Assembly (NCBI GenBank): GCA_046541515.1
Contig: JBKHDD010000004.1
Coordinates: 1 to 64,000 of the forward strand
Direction: 5' to 3'
Length of the DNA stretch: 64,000 bases
DNA from: CAYFVR01 sp046541515
GTDB taxonomy: Bacteria; Desulfobacterota; Desulfobacteria; Desulfobacterales; Desulfococcaceae
Position 1 is the first letter of the stretch. Each line of letters opens with the position of its first letter. Of the stretch, positions 43,746-52,673 are shown one piece after another. The notes beneath the pieces were generated by a model. The model had not been told where the DNA came from. It made no database searches and was given only the letters and a program-made list of their open reading frames with translations. The position numbers and the translations under genes are program-made.

Positions 43746-45044
43746 ATGCGATATGTCCCCCTGGAAGCGAAGGTGTTCGCCCGGCATCGAGCCCGCTTTC
43801 GCGAGCGGATGAAGCCCCGTTCGATGGCGGTGTTCAACGCCAACGACGTGATGCCCACCAGCGCCGACGGAACCCATCCCTTCGTTCAGCAGACCGATCT
43901 GTTTTATCTCAGCGGCATCGATCAGGAGGAAACGATCCTGGTTCTTTTCCCCGACTCGCCCGAAGAAAAATACCGGGAGGTGCTGTTCGTCCGGGAAACC
44001 AACGAAAACATCGCCATCTGGGAGGGGCGCAGGCACACCCAAGAGACGGCAAGGGGGCTGTCGGGCATCGAGACGGTTCGATGGACCTCCGATTTCGATT
44101 CGGTGTTCGCCATGCTGGCGGTCGAAGCCGAGACCCTTTACCTGAACGCCAACGAACATCTCCGCGCCGACCGGACGGTGGAAAACCGGGATGACCGCTT
44201 TATTCGCTGGTGCCGGCGGCGTTTTCCCCTTCATAACTACGCGCGTTCCGCGCCGCTGTTAAACGACCTGCGAGCGGTCAAGGACGCCGAGGAAATCGCG
44301 GTCATTCGCCGGGCGGCGGAGATCACCCGGAAGGCTTTCGACCGGGTCTTGGGCTTCATCCGGCCCGGGGTTCGAGAGTATGAAATCGAGGCGGAACTCT
44401 GGCACGAGTTTGTCCGAAACGGGTCTCGCGGTCCGGCCTACGCGCCCATTGTGGCCTCCGGCGAGGACACCTGCGTGCTGCATTACATCAAGAACGACAA
44501 GGTCTGCCGGGACGGGGATCTGGTTTTGATGGATTTTGGGGCGGAATACGGCGGATACGCCTCCGACCTCACCCGGACGGTCCCGGTGAACGGTCGGTTT
44601 ACGCCTCGGCAACGAGCGGTGTACGAGGCGGTCCTCCGGGTGCAGCGGCGCGCCATCGACATGCTTCGCCCGGGAGCGCGGCTCCCGGATTATCAAAAGT
44701 CGGTTGGCGGTTTTGTGGAGGAGGAGCTGATCGAACTCGGCCTTTTGAAGGCCGAGGAAGTCCGGGATCAGGACCCCGAAAAGCCGCTTTACCGAAAATT
44801 TTTCATGCACGGAACTTCCCACCACATGGGTTTGGACGTGCACGATTACGGAAGCCGACATCGCCCTCTGGAAGCGGGCATGGTCTTGACCTGCGAACCG
44901 GGCATTTACATCCGCGAAGAGGGCATCGGGGTTCGCATCGAAACCGACGTCCTGGTTACCGACTGCGACCCCGTGGATCTGATGGAAGCGGCGCCGGTGA
45001 CGGTGGAGGAGATCGAAGAGAGGATGGGGGACAATCGAGGCTAA
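43746..45044 (+). CDS. pepP: Xaa-Pro aminopeptidase (M24B)
   Basis: 432 residues. N-terminal creatinase-like domain (NDVMPTSADGTHPFVQQTDLFYLSG, YLNANEH) and C-terminal pita-bread domain with dinuclear metal ligands: LMDFGAEYGGYASDLTRTVP (two Asp), GTSHHMGLDVHD (His), LTCEPGIYI (Glu), GVRIETDVLV (Glu). It removes N-terminal residues preceding proline. The length and PepP-type AMP_N domain favour aminopeptidase P over prolidase. A terminator-like hairpin follows at 45055. Confidence 0.93.
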   Translation: MRYVPLEAKVFARHRARFRERMKPRSMAVFNANDVMPTSADGTHPFVQQTDLFYLSGIDQEETILVLFPDSPEEKYREVLFVRETNENIAIWEGRRHTQETARGLSGIETVRWTSDFDSVFAMLAVEAETLYLNANEHLRADRTVENRDDRFIRWCRRRFPLHNYARSAPLLNDLRAVKDAEEIAVIRRAAEITRKAFDRVLGFIRPGVREYEIEAELWHEFVRNGSRGPAYAPIVASGEDTCVLHYIKNDKVCRDGDLVLMDFGAEYGGYASDLTRTVPVNGRFTPRQRAVYEAVLRVQRRAIDMLRPGARLPDYQKSVGGFVEEELIELGLLKAEEVRDQDPEKPLYRKFFMHGTSHHMGLDVHDYGSRHRPLEAGMVLTCEPGIYIREEGIGVRIETDVLVTDCDPVDLMEAAPVTVEEIEERMGDNRG

Positions 45045-45054
45045 CTTTTTCGGG

Positions 45055-45085
45055 AAAAGCCGATGGGTTGCGGGACGGCTTTTTT
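45055..45085 (+). terminator. Hairpin between pepP and the PEP-CTERM gene
   Basis: AAAAGCCG (45055-45062) pairs with CGGCTTTT (45076-45083), 13-base loop, T-run to 45085. Ends 23 bases before the next ATG, so it is also a leader element of that gene. Its arms match those of the hairpin at 46038-46068. Confidence 0.75.
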
Positions 45086-45107
45086 ATCGAGTTTTCTGGA
45101 GGGTCAA

Positions 45108-45959
45108 ATGAAACTATTTTCTCGAAATTTTTCCTTTTTGTTTGTTTTTATCGCCTTTTTGGGAGGCTTAGGCTCTTTTGGCCCGGCGTTGGCTTTGACC
45201 CTGCCTGCAGGAGAACTCCTTCTCGCCGAATTTCGCGTGTCCAATGGCGGTGAAAGTGTTTCACTTGCCGAATGGAATTGGGCCGAGCCATGGTTGAGTC
45301 CGAATCTTGATAAAAACATTTTCGCGTTGTCTCAAGTCAATGAAGTTGTCGACAAAGACGCCGAGAAAGACAGCCCCAATTTTGACTCCGAAGTTCTTGA
45401 GACTGCCGGATTTGCTTCGGCGAATATTTCACCCGATACATTTATCGCTTCAAGCAAAATTGAAGGTTATGCCTCGGATGTGAAGGTTCTTTATTCAGAA
45501 TTTAGAATGTTCAATGTTTTCGAGGCGTCTCCCAGTCCAGATGAGATCGAATATGCCTTTTCCTTTTTGTATAGTTGGCTTTTTAAGGACAGTGGCGATG
45601 GGATGTCGGAGGTTGAAATCGCCGCAGAGGTTTCCATCGAATCTCTTTTTGATCCGTTGGATTCTTTTTCTTTTGGCATTTCCAATTTGAGGGGGAAGGA
45701 CGACAAAAATTTTTCGTCAGGTCAGGTTTCTTCCAGGTTTTCGCTGTCCCCTGGCGTACCCTATGTTTTTAGCGTCTGGGGGGCGACTCAATGGAGTGGC
45801 AACGGCATTTTGGATCCTTTGCCCCTTCCCGAGACGCCTGACCTAAACCTGCCCGAGGAGAATGTCCCGGTTCCGGAGCCAGGCGCCTTTTTCCTCCTTT
45901 TCCTCGGTTTCATGGTTTTTGTTCTTTGGTCCAGTCGTTCAACGGGGAAGGTGAACTGA
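45108..45959 (+). CDS. PEP-CTERM sorting-domain protein
   Basis: 283 residues. An N-terminal signal peptide (FSFLFVFIAFLGGLGSFGPALA) starts a Ser/Phe/Asp-rich, strand-type body without a known domain. The C terminus VPVPEPGAFFLLFLGFMVFV plus basic tail (SSRSTGKVN) is the PEP-CTERM signal: VPEP, hydrophobic helix, positive end. Such proteins are cleaved by exosortase and exported to the surface matrix. No exosortase lies in the window. Base composition is clearly more AT-rich than neighbours, suggesting transfer or relaxed selection. GGAGG lies just before the ATG. Confidence 0.85.
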   Translation: MKLFSRNFSFLFVFIAFLGGLGSFGPALALTLPAGELLLAEFRVSNGGESVSLAEWNWAEPWLSPNLDKNIFALSQVNEVVDKDAEKDSPNFDSEVLETAGFASANISPDTFIASSKIEGYASDVKVLYSEFRMFNVFEASPSPDEIEYAFSFLYSWLFKDSGDGMSEVEIAAEVSIESLFDPLDSFSFGISNLRGKDDKNFSSGQVSSRFSLSPGVPYVFSVWGATQWSGNGILDPLPLPETPDLNLPEENVPVPEPGAFFLLFLGFMVFVLWSSRSTGKVN

Positions 45960-45984
45960 ATAATCCGACGAGGGTCGAATTTTC

Positions 45985-46014
45985 TTGACAAAAAGCTTGC
46001 CTTTCCTCTATAAT
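45985..46014 (+). promoter_or_regulatory. Near-perfect sigma-70 promoter of the PxxKW gene
   Basis: TTGACA (45985-45990), 18-base spacer, TATAAT (46009-46014): both hexamers match consensus exactly. Confidence 0.85.
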
Positions 46015-46037
46015 TTGCTCCTGTTCGAATTAAGGAT

Positions 46038-46068
46038 AAAAGCCGGCGGCTTTGCCTCCCGGCTTTTT
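46038..46068 (+). promoter_or_regulatory. Leader hairpin, attenuator-like
   Basis: AAAAGCCGG (46038-46046) pairs with CCGGCTTTT (46059-46067), 12-base loop, followed by T. It lies after the promoter's expected start (about 46021) and before the ATG at 46098, so the transcript must pass it. It may terminate the upstream gene, attenuate, or stabilise the 5' end. Confidence 0.6.
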
Positions 46069-46097
46069 GCAATTTAAATGACGAGGAGATGGAGCGT

Positions 46098-46379
46098 ATG
46101 ATCTGCACAACCGTCCGCAATGGCGTGGAATGTACTTTCATGAAAAAACAGGGCTGCGGGTTCCGCGGGGGGAGCTGTCACCCCATCGTGGAGCAATGCA
46201 ACGGCTGCAACCGGGTGGTGTCCCACAACGCCGCGTCCTACTGCGGCTCCGCGCCGGAACCGGCGTTGAAATGGCGAAACGGAGTTTGCAATCTGGCCAC
46301 CCACGTCAAAGCCGACGCCGCCAAGCAGCAGGCCAAGATCAACCCGATCAAGGCCTCCAAACGGGCACGCGGAAAATAA
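46098..46379 (+). CDS. PxxKW family cysteine-rich protein
   Basis: 93 residues. Cysteine-rich (MICTTVRNGVECTFMKKQGC, GGSCHPIVEQCNGCNRVV, YCGSAP) with the PALKW box (PxxKW) and NGVCNLATHV that give the family its name; a basic tail follows. The family occurs in sulfate reducers and relatives, function unknown; cysteines could bind a metal. Near-consensus promoter, a leader hairpin and a strong terminator make it a well-expressed single-gene unit (inference). Confidence 0.85.
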   Translation: MICTTVRNGVECTFMKKQGCGFRGGSCHPIVEQCNGCNRVVSHNAASYCGSAPEPALKWRNGVCNLATHVKADAAKQQAKINPIKASKRARGK

Positions 46380-46407
46380 CGTTCGCCAAAAAATGCGTTG
46401 TTTTTTG

Positions 46408-46433
46408 AACCCCACCTTCGGGTGGGGTTTTTT
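46408..46433 (+). terminator. Intrinsic terminator of the PxxKW gene
   Basis: AACCCCACC-TTCG-GGTGGGGTT, nine perfect pairs and a stable TTCG tetraloop, then TTTT. Confidence 0.93.
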
Positions 46434-46531
46434 CGTCCAGGGCGCCCCGAACATTTCCTCTTGAAATTTTCATTTGAAACCATTACAAAAACCGCTCATT
46501 CGACACCTTTGCTTCAAGGAACCGAACCACC

Positions 46532-47869
46532 ATGAGCGTGAATCCTCTTGCCCAGGAACTCAATGCGGTCATCAAAAGGGGCAATCCCTATTTGATGCAG
46601 ATGTTTTCCAAGACGGGCCGTCGCCTTTTTTTCCCGAAAGGGATTCTTACCCAGAGCGCCGAGGCGAAACAGAAAGCCGAACCCGCCTTTAACGCCACCA
46701 TCGGCATCGCAACCGAAGACGCCAAGACCATGTATCTCCCGTCGGTGATGTCGCTGTTGAATCCCGACAAGGTCGGACCCGCCGAGGCGTTGACTTATGC
46801 CTCCTCCTTCGGCGTCCCCGAACTTCGGGAAGTCTGGAAGTCCGCCCTCTTTCGGAAGAACCCCTCTCTGGAGGGGAAACAGGTCAGCCTTCCGGTGGTG
46901 ACCAGCGGCATCACCCATGGGATCAGCGTGTTCGCCGATCTGTTTCTCGATCCCGACGACGTGGTGATTTTCCCGGACAAGATGTGGGGAAACAATCGGA
47001 TGGTGATGTCGGTCCGCGGCGACGCCTGCATCAGTCAATACAAGATGTTTACCGAATCCGGCGGCTTCAATCTGGAGGCCTTCGAGGAACGGGTTTGGCG
47101 GGAGGCCGACAACAACTACAAGGTGGTTGTCTTCCTGAATTTTCCCAACAACCCCACGGGATACACCATTACGGAGGAGGAAGGGGACCGGATCGCGGAC
47201 ATCCTTTCCGCCGTCGCGGAGAGCGGCACCAACATCATCGCGGTGACCGACGACGCCTATTTCGGGCTTCGATACGAGGAGGCGGCCCTGCGAGAATCCC
47301 TCTTCGCCCGCTTTTGCAATCGTCATCCCCGGCTTTTGGCGGTCAAGCTGGACGGCGCCACCAAAGAAATGTTCGTCTGGGGACTGCGGGTGGGGTTCAT
47401 CACCTACGGCACCTGCATCTTGGACGGAGAATACGGGCCGTTTTACGACGCGCTGGAACGCAAGACCGCCGGCAATATTCGAGGCACGGTTTCCAACGCC
47501 AGCCACCTCAGCCAGACGCTGGTGCTGAAGACGCTGCGTTCGCCCCAATTTGTGGAAGAGCGCAACCAGAAGGTCTCGTTGCTCAAGGAGCGAGCCAACC
47601 GGGTCAAGGAGGTGGTGAAACGTGCGGAATATGCGGATTCCTGGGAAATGTATCCCTTTAATTCCGGCTATTTCATGTGTCTCCGGCTGAAAACCGTGGA
47701 GGCCGAGCCGTTGCGGACCCATTTGCTGGAAAAATACGGAGTGGGCCTCGTCGCCACCGACACCTACGACATTCGCATCGCCTTTTCCTCGGTGGATGCC
47801 CCGCATATCGACGAACTGTTCCGCCGGATTCACCAGGGCGTCGCCGATCTGGAAGCGGGCAGGGGATAA
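46532..47869 (+). CDS. PLP-dependent class I/II aminotransferase
   Basis: 445 residues of fold type I. LNFPNNPTGYTITEEEGDRI, IAVTDDAYFGLRY (PLP-contacting Asp and Tyr), and the Schiff-base Lys in VKLDGATKEMFVWGLRVGF. The N terminus is somewhat unusual (IKRGNPYLMQMFSKTGRRLFFPKGILTQ). It transfers amino groups between amino and oxo acids; the substrate is not predictable, though the overall pattern resembles uncharacterised aspartate-aminotransferase-like proteins. Start ATG 46532. Confidence 0.85.
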   Translation: MSVNPLAQELNAVIKRGNPYLMQMFSKTGRRLFFPKGILTQSAEAKQKAEPAFNATIGIATEDAKTMYLPSVMSLLNPDKVGPAEALTYASSFGVPELREVWKSALFRKNPSLEGKQVSLPVVTSGITHGISVFADLFLDPDDVVIFPDKMWGNNRMVMSVRGDACISQYKMFTESGGFNLEAFEERVWREADNNYKVVVFLNFPNNPTGYTITEEEGDRIADILSAVAESGTNIIAVTDDAYFGLRYEEAALRESLFARFCNRHPRLLAVKLDGATKEMFVWGLRVGFITYGTCILDGEYGPFYDALERKTAGNIRGTVSNASHLSQTLVLKTLRSPQFVEERNQKVSLLKERANRVKEVVKRAEYADSWEMYPFNSGYFMCLRLKTVEAEPLRTHLLEKYGVGLVATDTYDIRIAFSSVDAPHIDELFRRIHQGVADLEAGRG

Positions 47870-47906
47870 ACCCGGCCGGGCCTCCGGCCCCAGCGGTTTC
47901 CAGCGC

Positions 47907-49724
47907 ATGCCGAAACTGAACATCAAGCCCTCGCCGACCACCAAGCTGGCCTACGCCGGAAAATGGACCCTGTATTTCGTGCTGATCGGACTGATCGCCG
48001 GAATCGGGTCCATCGTCTTCCATTATCTGTGCGGCCTGGGGGTTCACTATTTCATGGACCTGATCGCCGGCTACCGGCCGCCTTCTCCCGCCGGCGAGCA
48101 CCATCTCCTCCACCCCACCGATCGCCCCTTTAACCGCTGGCTCTTGCTTTTTCTTCCGGCTTTTGGCGGTCTGATCAGCGGCTGGCTGGTCTATACCTTC
48201 GCCCCCGAAGCCGAGGGGCACGGCACCGACGCCGCCATTGACGCGTACCACCACAAAGGCGGTTTCATCCGAGGCCGGGTTCCGATCATCAAAACCATCG
48301 CCTCCGCGGTGACGCTCACCACGGGCGGTTCGGGCGGTCGGGAAGGCCCCATCGCCCAGATCGGGGCGGGGTTCGGCTCCTTCCTGGCCACCAGGCTCAA
48401 GCTTTCGGACCGGGAACGGCGCATCATGATGGCGGCCGGGATTGGCGCCGGCGTGGGCAGCATCTTTCGCGCGCCCCTGGCCGGCGCCCTTTTCGCGGCC
48501 GAGGTGCTGTACCGCGATCCCGAGTTTGAATCCGAAGTGATCATTCCCGCGGGAATCTCCTCCGTGGTGGCCTATTGCGTGTTCTGCCTGGTGTTTGGCT
48601 GGGGCTCCCTCTTCGAAGCGCCGGATTTCAAATTCACCAATCCCATGGAGCTGGGTCCCTACCTGGTGCTGGCCCTGGTGCTGGTGGCCACCGGCGTCTT
48701 TTACGTCAAGGCCTTTTACGGGATTACGACGCTCTTCCGCCGACTGCCGATGCCCAATCACCTCAAACCGGTGCTGGGCGGACTTTGCACGGGAGGCGTC
48801 GGCTTTTTTCTGCCCTACACCTTGGCTTTTGGCTACGGGTACGTGCAGCAGGCCCTGGACCCGGCGACCCTGGCGGGAGAGATCACCATCGGCTTTCTGC
48901 TTTCCCTGGCCGTCGGGAAGGTGCTGACCACCTCCTTTTCCATCGGCTCGGGCGGATCGGGCGGGGTGTTCGGCCCTTCCGTGGTCATCGGCGGGGCAAT
49001 GGGCGGCGTGGTGGGCAAGATTTTTCACGCCCTGATGCCCGGCGTGGTGGCCGATCCCTGCGCCTTCGTCATCGTCGGCATGGCCGGTTTTTTTACCGCC
49101 GTGTCCAACACGCCGATCTCCACCATTATTTTCGTCAGCGAGATGACCAACTCCTACCAGTTGCTTATGCCCAGTCTGCTGGTCTGCTCGGTGGCCTACC
49201 TGGCGGCCCAGCGATGGACCATTTACGAATGCCAGGTGAAAAACCGGATCGAATCCCCGGCCCATGCCGGAGAGTTTTTCGTGGACGTGCTCCAAACCAT
49301 CCGAGTGAAGGACCTGATGCACCTGGTGCAGAAGGTCAACCTGATCCGCCAGGACATGTCCTTCCGGGAATTCAAACGGTATTTCGCGGAAACCAAGCAG
49401 CATTATTTTCCGGTGATGAATGAGGAAAAACGACTCTCCGGGATTTTTTCCAGCACGGACATCCGGAGCGTGCTGTTTACCGAGGGGCTGGAGCATCTCA
49501 TCCTCATGAAGGACCTGGCCACCACCGACCTGATCGTCGCCACGCCCATGGAAGACCTCAATTCGGTGATGCGGAAGTTCACCATAAAAAACATCGACAG
49601 CCTTCCGGTGGTTCGGGACGAGGATCACGGCGTTCTGATCGGGATGCTCAACCGGCGGGAGGTAATTCATTTTTACAACGAAAAAATCGGCGAGATGAAG
49701 GGCGGTTCGGCCTCGGCGGCCTAA
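47907..49724 (+). CDS. CLC-family chloride channel/transporter with CBS domains
   Basis: 605 residues. Membrane part has GSGGREGPIAQIGAGF (gating Glu in GREGP), GSGGSGGVFGPSVVIGG (filter), and helices typical of CLC. The C-terminal about 150 residues form two CBS domains (VKDLMHLVQKV ... YFPVMNEEKRLSGIFSS; DLIVATPMEDLNSVMRKFTIKNIDSLPVVRDE), which usually bind adenine nucleotides. The GREGP Glu is compatible with Cl-/H+ antiport or channel. An ATG at 47907 is 38 bases after the aminotransferase stop. Confidence 0.93.
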   Translation: MPKLNIKPSPTTKLAYAGKWTLYFVLIGLIAGIGSIVFHYLCGLGVHYFMDLIAGYRPPSPAGEHHLLHPTDRPFNRWLLLFLPAFGGLISGWLVYTFAPEAEGHGTDAAIDAYHHKGGFIRGRVPIIKTIASAVTLTTGGSGGREGPIAQIGAGFGSFLATRLKLSDRERRIMMAAGIGAGVGSIFRAPLAGALFAAEVLYRDPEFESEVIIPAGISSVVAYCVFCLVFGWGSLFEAPDFKFTNPMELGPYLVLALVLVATGVFYVKAFYGITTLFRRLPMPNHLKPVLGGLCTGGVGFFLPYTLAFGYGYVQQALDPATLAGEITIGFLLSLAVGKVLTTSFSIGSGGSGGVFGPSVVIGGAMGGVVGKIFHALMPGVVADPCAFVIVGMAGFFTAVSNTPISTIIFVSEMTNSYQLLMPSLLVCSVAYLAAQRWTIYECQVKNRIESPAHAGEFFVDVLQTIRVKDLMHLVQKVNLIRQDMSFREFKRYFAETKQHYFPVMNEEKRLSGIFSSTDIRSVLFTEGLEHLILMKDLATTDLIVATPMEDLNSVMRKFTIKNIDSLPVVRDEDHGVLIGMLNRREVIHFYNEKIGEMKGGSASAA

Positions 49725-49762
49725 GTCCGCGCCCGAACATGCCGCAGGGGAGGGAAGGCCGG

Positions 49763-50404
49763 ATGTTGGATCGGCATCATCGCTGGCTGTGGAACACGCT
49801 GGGAGAACGTTGCGTCCGGCGGCTGCGCCGAAACGGATTCGACGCCCATTACGCGGAGACGCCGGAGGCCGCCGCCGAACGGTTCGAGGCGAGAACGGAA
49901 GGCCTTTCCAGCTTCGGCTTTGGCGGGTCCGCCACCACCCGGGCCCTGGGACTGCCCAAAAAACTTCAGGATGTGGGTCGAACGGTTCACGACCACTGGG
50001 CGCCCGGGGCCGGCTTGGACGACCGGGAGATTCGGCTGGCCCAAGGGCGCTGCGATTGCTTCGTTTGCGGCGCCAACGCCATATCCCTGACGGGCGAAAT
50101 CGTCAACGTGGACGGCGTGGGCAATCGGAACAACGCCATGACATTTGGCTGTCCCCATGTGGTCATTTTGGCGGGGATGAACAAGGTCGTCCACACCCTG
50201 GAGGCGGCGCTGGCCCGGGTTCGGGAAGTGGCCGCGCCCATGCGGGCCAAAAGCCTCGATTTGAAAACCCCCTGCGCCGAAACCGGCGTCTGCGTCGATT
50301 GCGACGCGCCCCAGCGCATTTGCCGGGTGACCACCATCCTCCACCGCAAGCCCATGATGACGGAGGTTTCCGTGATTCTGGTGGGAGAGGCGCTGGGCTT
50401 CTGA
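49763..50404 (+). CDS. LUD-domain (DUF162/LutC-like) protein
   Basis: 213 residues. SSFGFGGSATTRALGLPKKLQDVGRTV, CFVCGANAISLTGEIVNVDGVGNRNNAMTFGCPHVVILAGMNKV and the Cys-rich TPCAETGVCVDCDAPQRICRV block match the stand-alone LUD protein group. LutC-type proteins take part in lactate oxidation; this single-domain form is of unknown role. GGGAGGGAAGG precedes the ATG at 49763. Confidence 0.85.
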   Translation: MLDRHHRWLWNTLGERCVRRLRRNGFDAHYAETPEAAAERFEARTEGLSSFGFGGSATTRALGLPKKLQDVGRTVHDHWAPGAGLDDREIRLAQGRCDCFVCGANAISLTGEIVNVDGVGNRNNAMTFGCPHVVILAGMNKVVHTLEAALARVREVAAPMRAKSLDLKTPCAETGVCVDCDAPQRICRVTTILHRKPMMTEVSVILVGEALGF

Positions 50405-50431
50405 CCGCGCCGCGCCTCGCGGCTTCCCTTC

Positions 50432-52174
50432 TCAACTCCCGCCCAGATCGGTGTCCAATATGGACAGCAGGCGAGCCTCTCGCTCCGGGCCCAGGTCCAC
50501 GAAGGTCAGGGCCGAAAGGTGGCGGTCGTTTTCCGTTCGCCCTTCGTCCCGCAGGACCCGTGCCCGAATGGACGGAAAGCGGGTCTTGCCGGCCCGGATG
50601 GCCATGTCCCCGATCGCCCGATCCGGCAGCGGCGCGGCGGTCAGCACCGACGCCCCGTTGGCGCTGATATCCCGGGTGACGAAATCGACGGCGTCCCGGA
50701 CGCCGTCCGGACAAAACGTCCCGCGCAGGGCGATTTTCACCCGGATGTGCCGCCTTCGTTCGGTCAGCCCCTTCAGCTTTCGAATGAAATAGCTCAATCG
50801 TTCGGCCTGTCCGTTCAGCTTGATGAAAACCGACGCGAAAATTTCCGCGTTGGAGGCGTTGGTCTGAACGATTTTGTCGATTTCCTCCATGGTCCGGTTG
50901 ATTTCATCGATGCCCTTGACCTGTTCCTCTCCCGCCTTTGCGATCCGGTCCACCAGCAAGCCCACCTCCGAATTTCGCCGCATGGCCCCTTCCAGCGCCG
51001 TCCGAGTTTCGTCCAGGCAGGCGGCCCCGGCTTCAATCTCCGCCACCGTGGTTTCGATCAGGGTTTCGGTGTCCCGGGACGCCTCGGCGGAACGGGCGGC
51101 GAGACTCCGGACTTCCCCGGCCACCACCGCAAAGCCCGCTCCGGCCTGGCCGGCCCGGGCCGCCTCCACCGCCGCGTTCAGGGCCAGGAGATTGGTCTGA
51201 AACGACAATTCCTGGATGGTCTGGTTGATCCGGCCGATTTCCTGCCCCCGATCCCGAATGCCCCCCATGGCCGCGGCGGTCTGGCCCATGGAATCGCTCA
51301 GATTTTCCACCGCCCGCAACGCCTCGGCCCCGAGTTTCCGGGCCTCCCGGGTGTCTTCCGCGTTTCGGCGCGTCATGGCGACCAATTGTTCCAGGGAGGC
51401 CGACGCCTCGGTGATGGCCGCCGCCTGCTCCGTCGCGCCCTCGGCCAGTTGCTGGCTTCCCGCCGAAATGTCCGCCGAAATGGCGGCCACTTTTTGGGAG
51501 GAATCGTACAGCTTTTCGGTAATTCGGAAGAGGGCGCCGATAATGGAGCGACGGATGACCCAGTAGATGATGGCCAGGGCCACGAGAATGATCCCCACCG
51601 ACAGAAATACGTTGAATTGGTTTTGCCGGCGCACCCTGCGACTCAGCCCGGCCACGTTTCCCTGGATGGAGGCGCGGACCTGGCCGGCGATGGCTTGGAA
51701 GGCGGCCTGGAGTTCTCGCTTCCGAGCGGACAGGGCGTTGATCTGGCGGACCGTTTCGGCGCTGGTCTCCCGGCGACGGCTTGTCTCGAAAACCGCCTCC
51801 GAGCCTTGGATGTACTTCTTAAACAGTTCCAGCGTCCGGTCGATTTCGATTTTCAGCTCCGCGTCGGCCCCGGGCAGGCCCGCCAGCCGCCGCAGCGACG
51901 ATTCGGTGGTTCGGAGACCCGTCCGCGCTTTTTCGGCCAGGTCGTTTTCCCCGGTGATCAGGGCCCGACCGTATTGGCGGGTCTGCTCCTCGAATCGGCG
52001 CGGAATGGTCTGGCTCAGCTCGGTGGCCTGGACCGCGAAGGCGGAAACGGCCGGCAACTCGTCCTGTATCTGCCAGGCCACCTTGGTGGTGGCCACCAGG
52101 GAAAGGGCGTAGCCCAGGACCAGGAAGCCGATGCTGGTCCACACGCGGAGCGAAAGCCGAAACGAGGTGACCAT
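50432..52174 (-). CDS. Methyl-accepting chemotaxis protein with C-terminal PilZ domain
   Basis: 580 residues. First membrane segment (IGFLVLGYALSLVATTKVAW), a helical periplasmic part of about 150 residues, a second segment (FLSVGIILVALAIIYWVI), then the signalling domain with hairpin tip ELSFQTNLLALNAAVEAARA and FAVVAGEVRSLAARS. No clear HAMP domain lies between the membrane and signalling parts. The last about 110 residues form a PilZ domain: ERRRHIRVKIALRGTF (R-x-x-x-R) and TRDISANGASVL (D-x-S-x-x-G), which binds cyclic di-GMP. That couples the receptor to c-di-GMP (inference). AAAGGAG precedes the ATG. Confidence 0.92.
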   Translation of the reverse strand: MVTSFRLSLRVWTSIGFLVLGYALSLVATTKVAWQIQDELPAVSAFAVQATELSQTIPRRFEEQTRQYGRALITGENDLAEKARTGLRTTESSLRRLAGLPGADAELKIEIDRTLELFKKYIQGSEAVFETSRRRETSAETVRQINALSARKRELQAAFQAIAGQVRASIQGNVAGLSRRVRRQNQFNVFLSVGIILVALAIIYWVIRRSIIGALFRITEKLYDSSQKVAAISADISAGSQQLAEGATEQAAAITEASASLEQLVAMTRRNAEDTREARKLGAEALRAVENLSDSMGQTAAAMGGIRDRGQEIGRINQTIQELSFQTNLLALNAAVEAARAGQAGAGFAVVAGEVRSLAARSAEASRDTETLIETTVAEIEAGAACLDETRTALEGAMRRNSEVGLLVDRIAKAGEEQVKGIDEINRTMEEIDKIVQTNASNAEIFASVFIKLNGQAERLSYFIRKLKGLTERRRHIRVKIALRGTFCPDGVRDAVDFVTRDISANGASVLTAAPLPDRAIGDMAIRAGKTRFPSIRARVLRDEGRTENDRHLSALTFVDLGPEREARLLSILDTDLGGS

Positions 52175-52673
52175 GGGGCGAATCTCCTTTCCGAGGGGAG
52201 GGGGACCATTCCGGAAAAGCGCGGAAGCCGACCCGATTCGCGAAGGGGCCGCGCGCCGGCTCGATGAAAATAAGTATTTCATGGATAGTTTTTCGGAAAC
52301 ATCCCGTCAAGGTTTTATCCCTTGGGCCCGCCATGAAACCCCCTGAAGATGTTTGAAAACCATCCGATTGCCGAGGGGGAGAAAAGCCTATGAATGACAT
52401 TCAAAAAAAAAGTTTGACAAACTATCCGCTTTCGATATAGAACATGGACCAAATTGAAACGGGGGTTGGACGGGCGCGATTTTTCCCGCCGATTTGCCCT
52501 CGTCCGAAGACCCCGGAGGAGGAGCGAAAAACCTAATTTTTCTTTGTTCCAAAAAAATGACTGAGCGCTCGATTTTTTCCAGGGAGTCCGCCGGCAGGCC
52601 CTTCCCCCACCAGGGCCCCGCGGCGCGTCAAGGTTTGGCAAAATCCATTTCAACCGAAACAGGGAGATGAGCA
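52175..52673. other. Divergent region between chemoreceptor and acyl-CoA synthetase
   Basis: About 500 bases, AT-richer than average around 52370-52450. It contains the acs promoter (52414-52441) and an apparently long 5' leader of about 230 bases before the ATG. No coding sequence or known riboswitch recognised. Confidence 0.5.
52414..52441 (+). promoter_or_regulatory. Sigma-70-type promoter of the acyl-CoA synthetase gene
   Basis: TTGACA (52414-52419), 16-base spacer, TATAGA (52436-52441). About 230 bases of leader follow. Confidence 0.65.
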
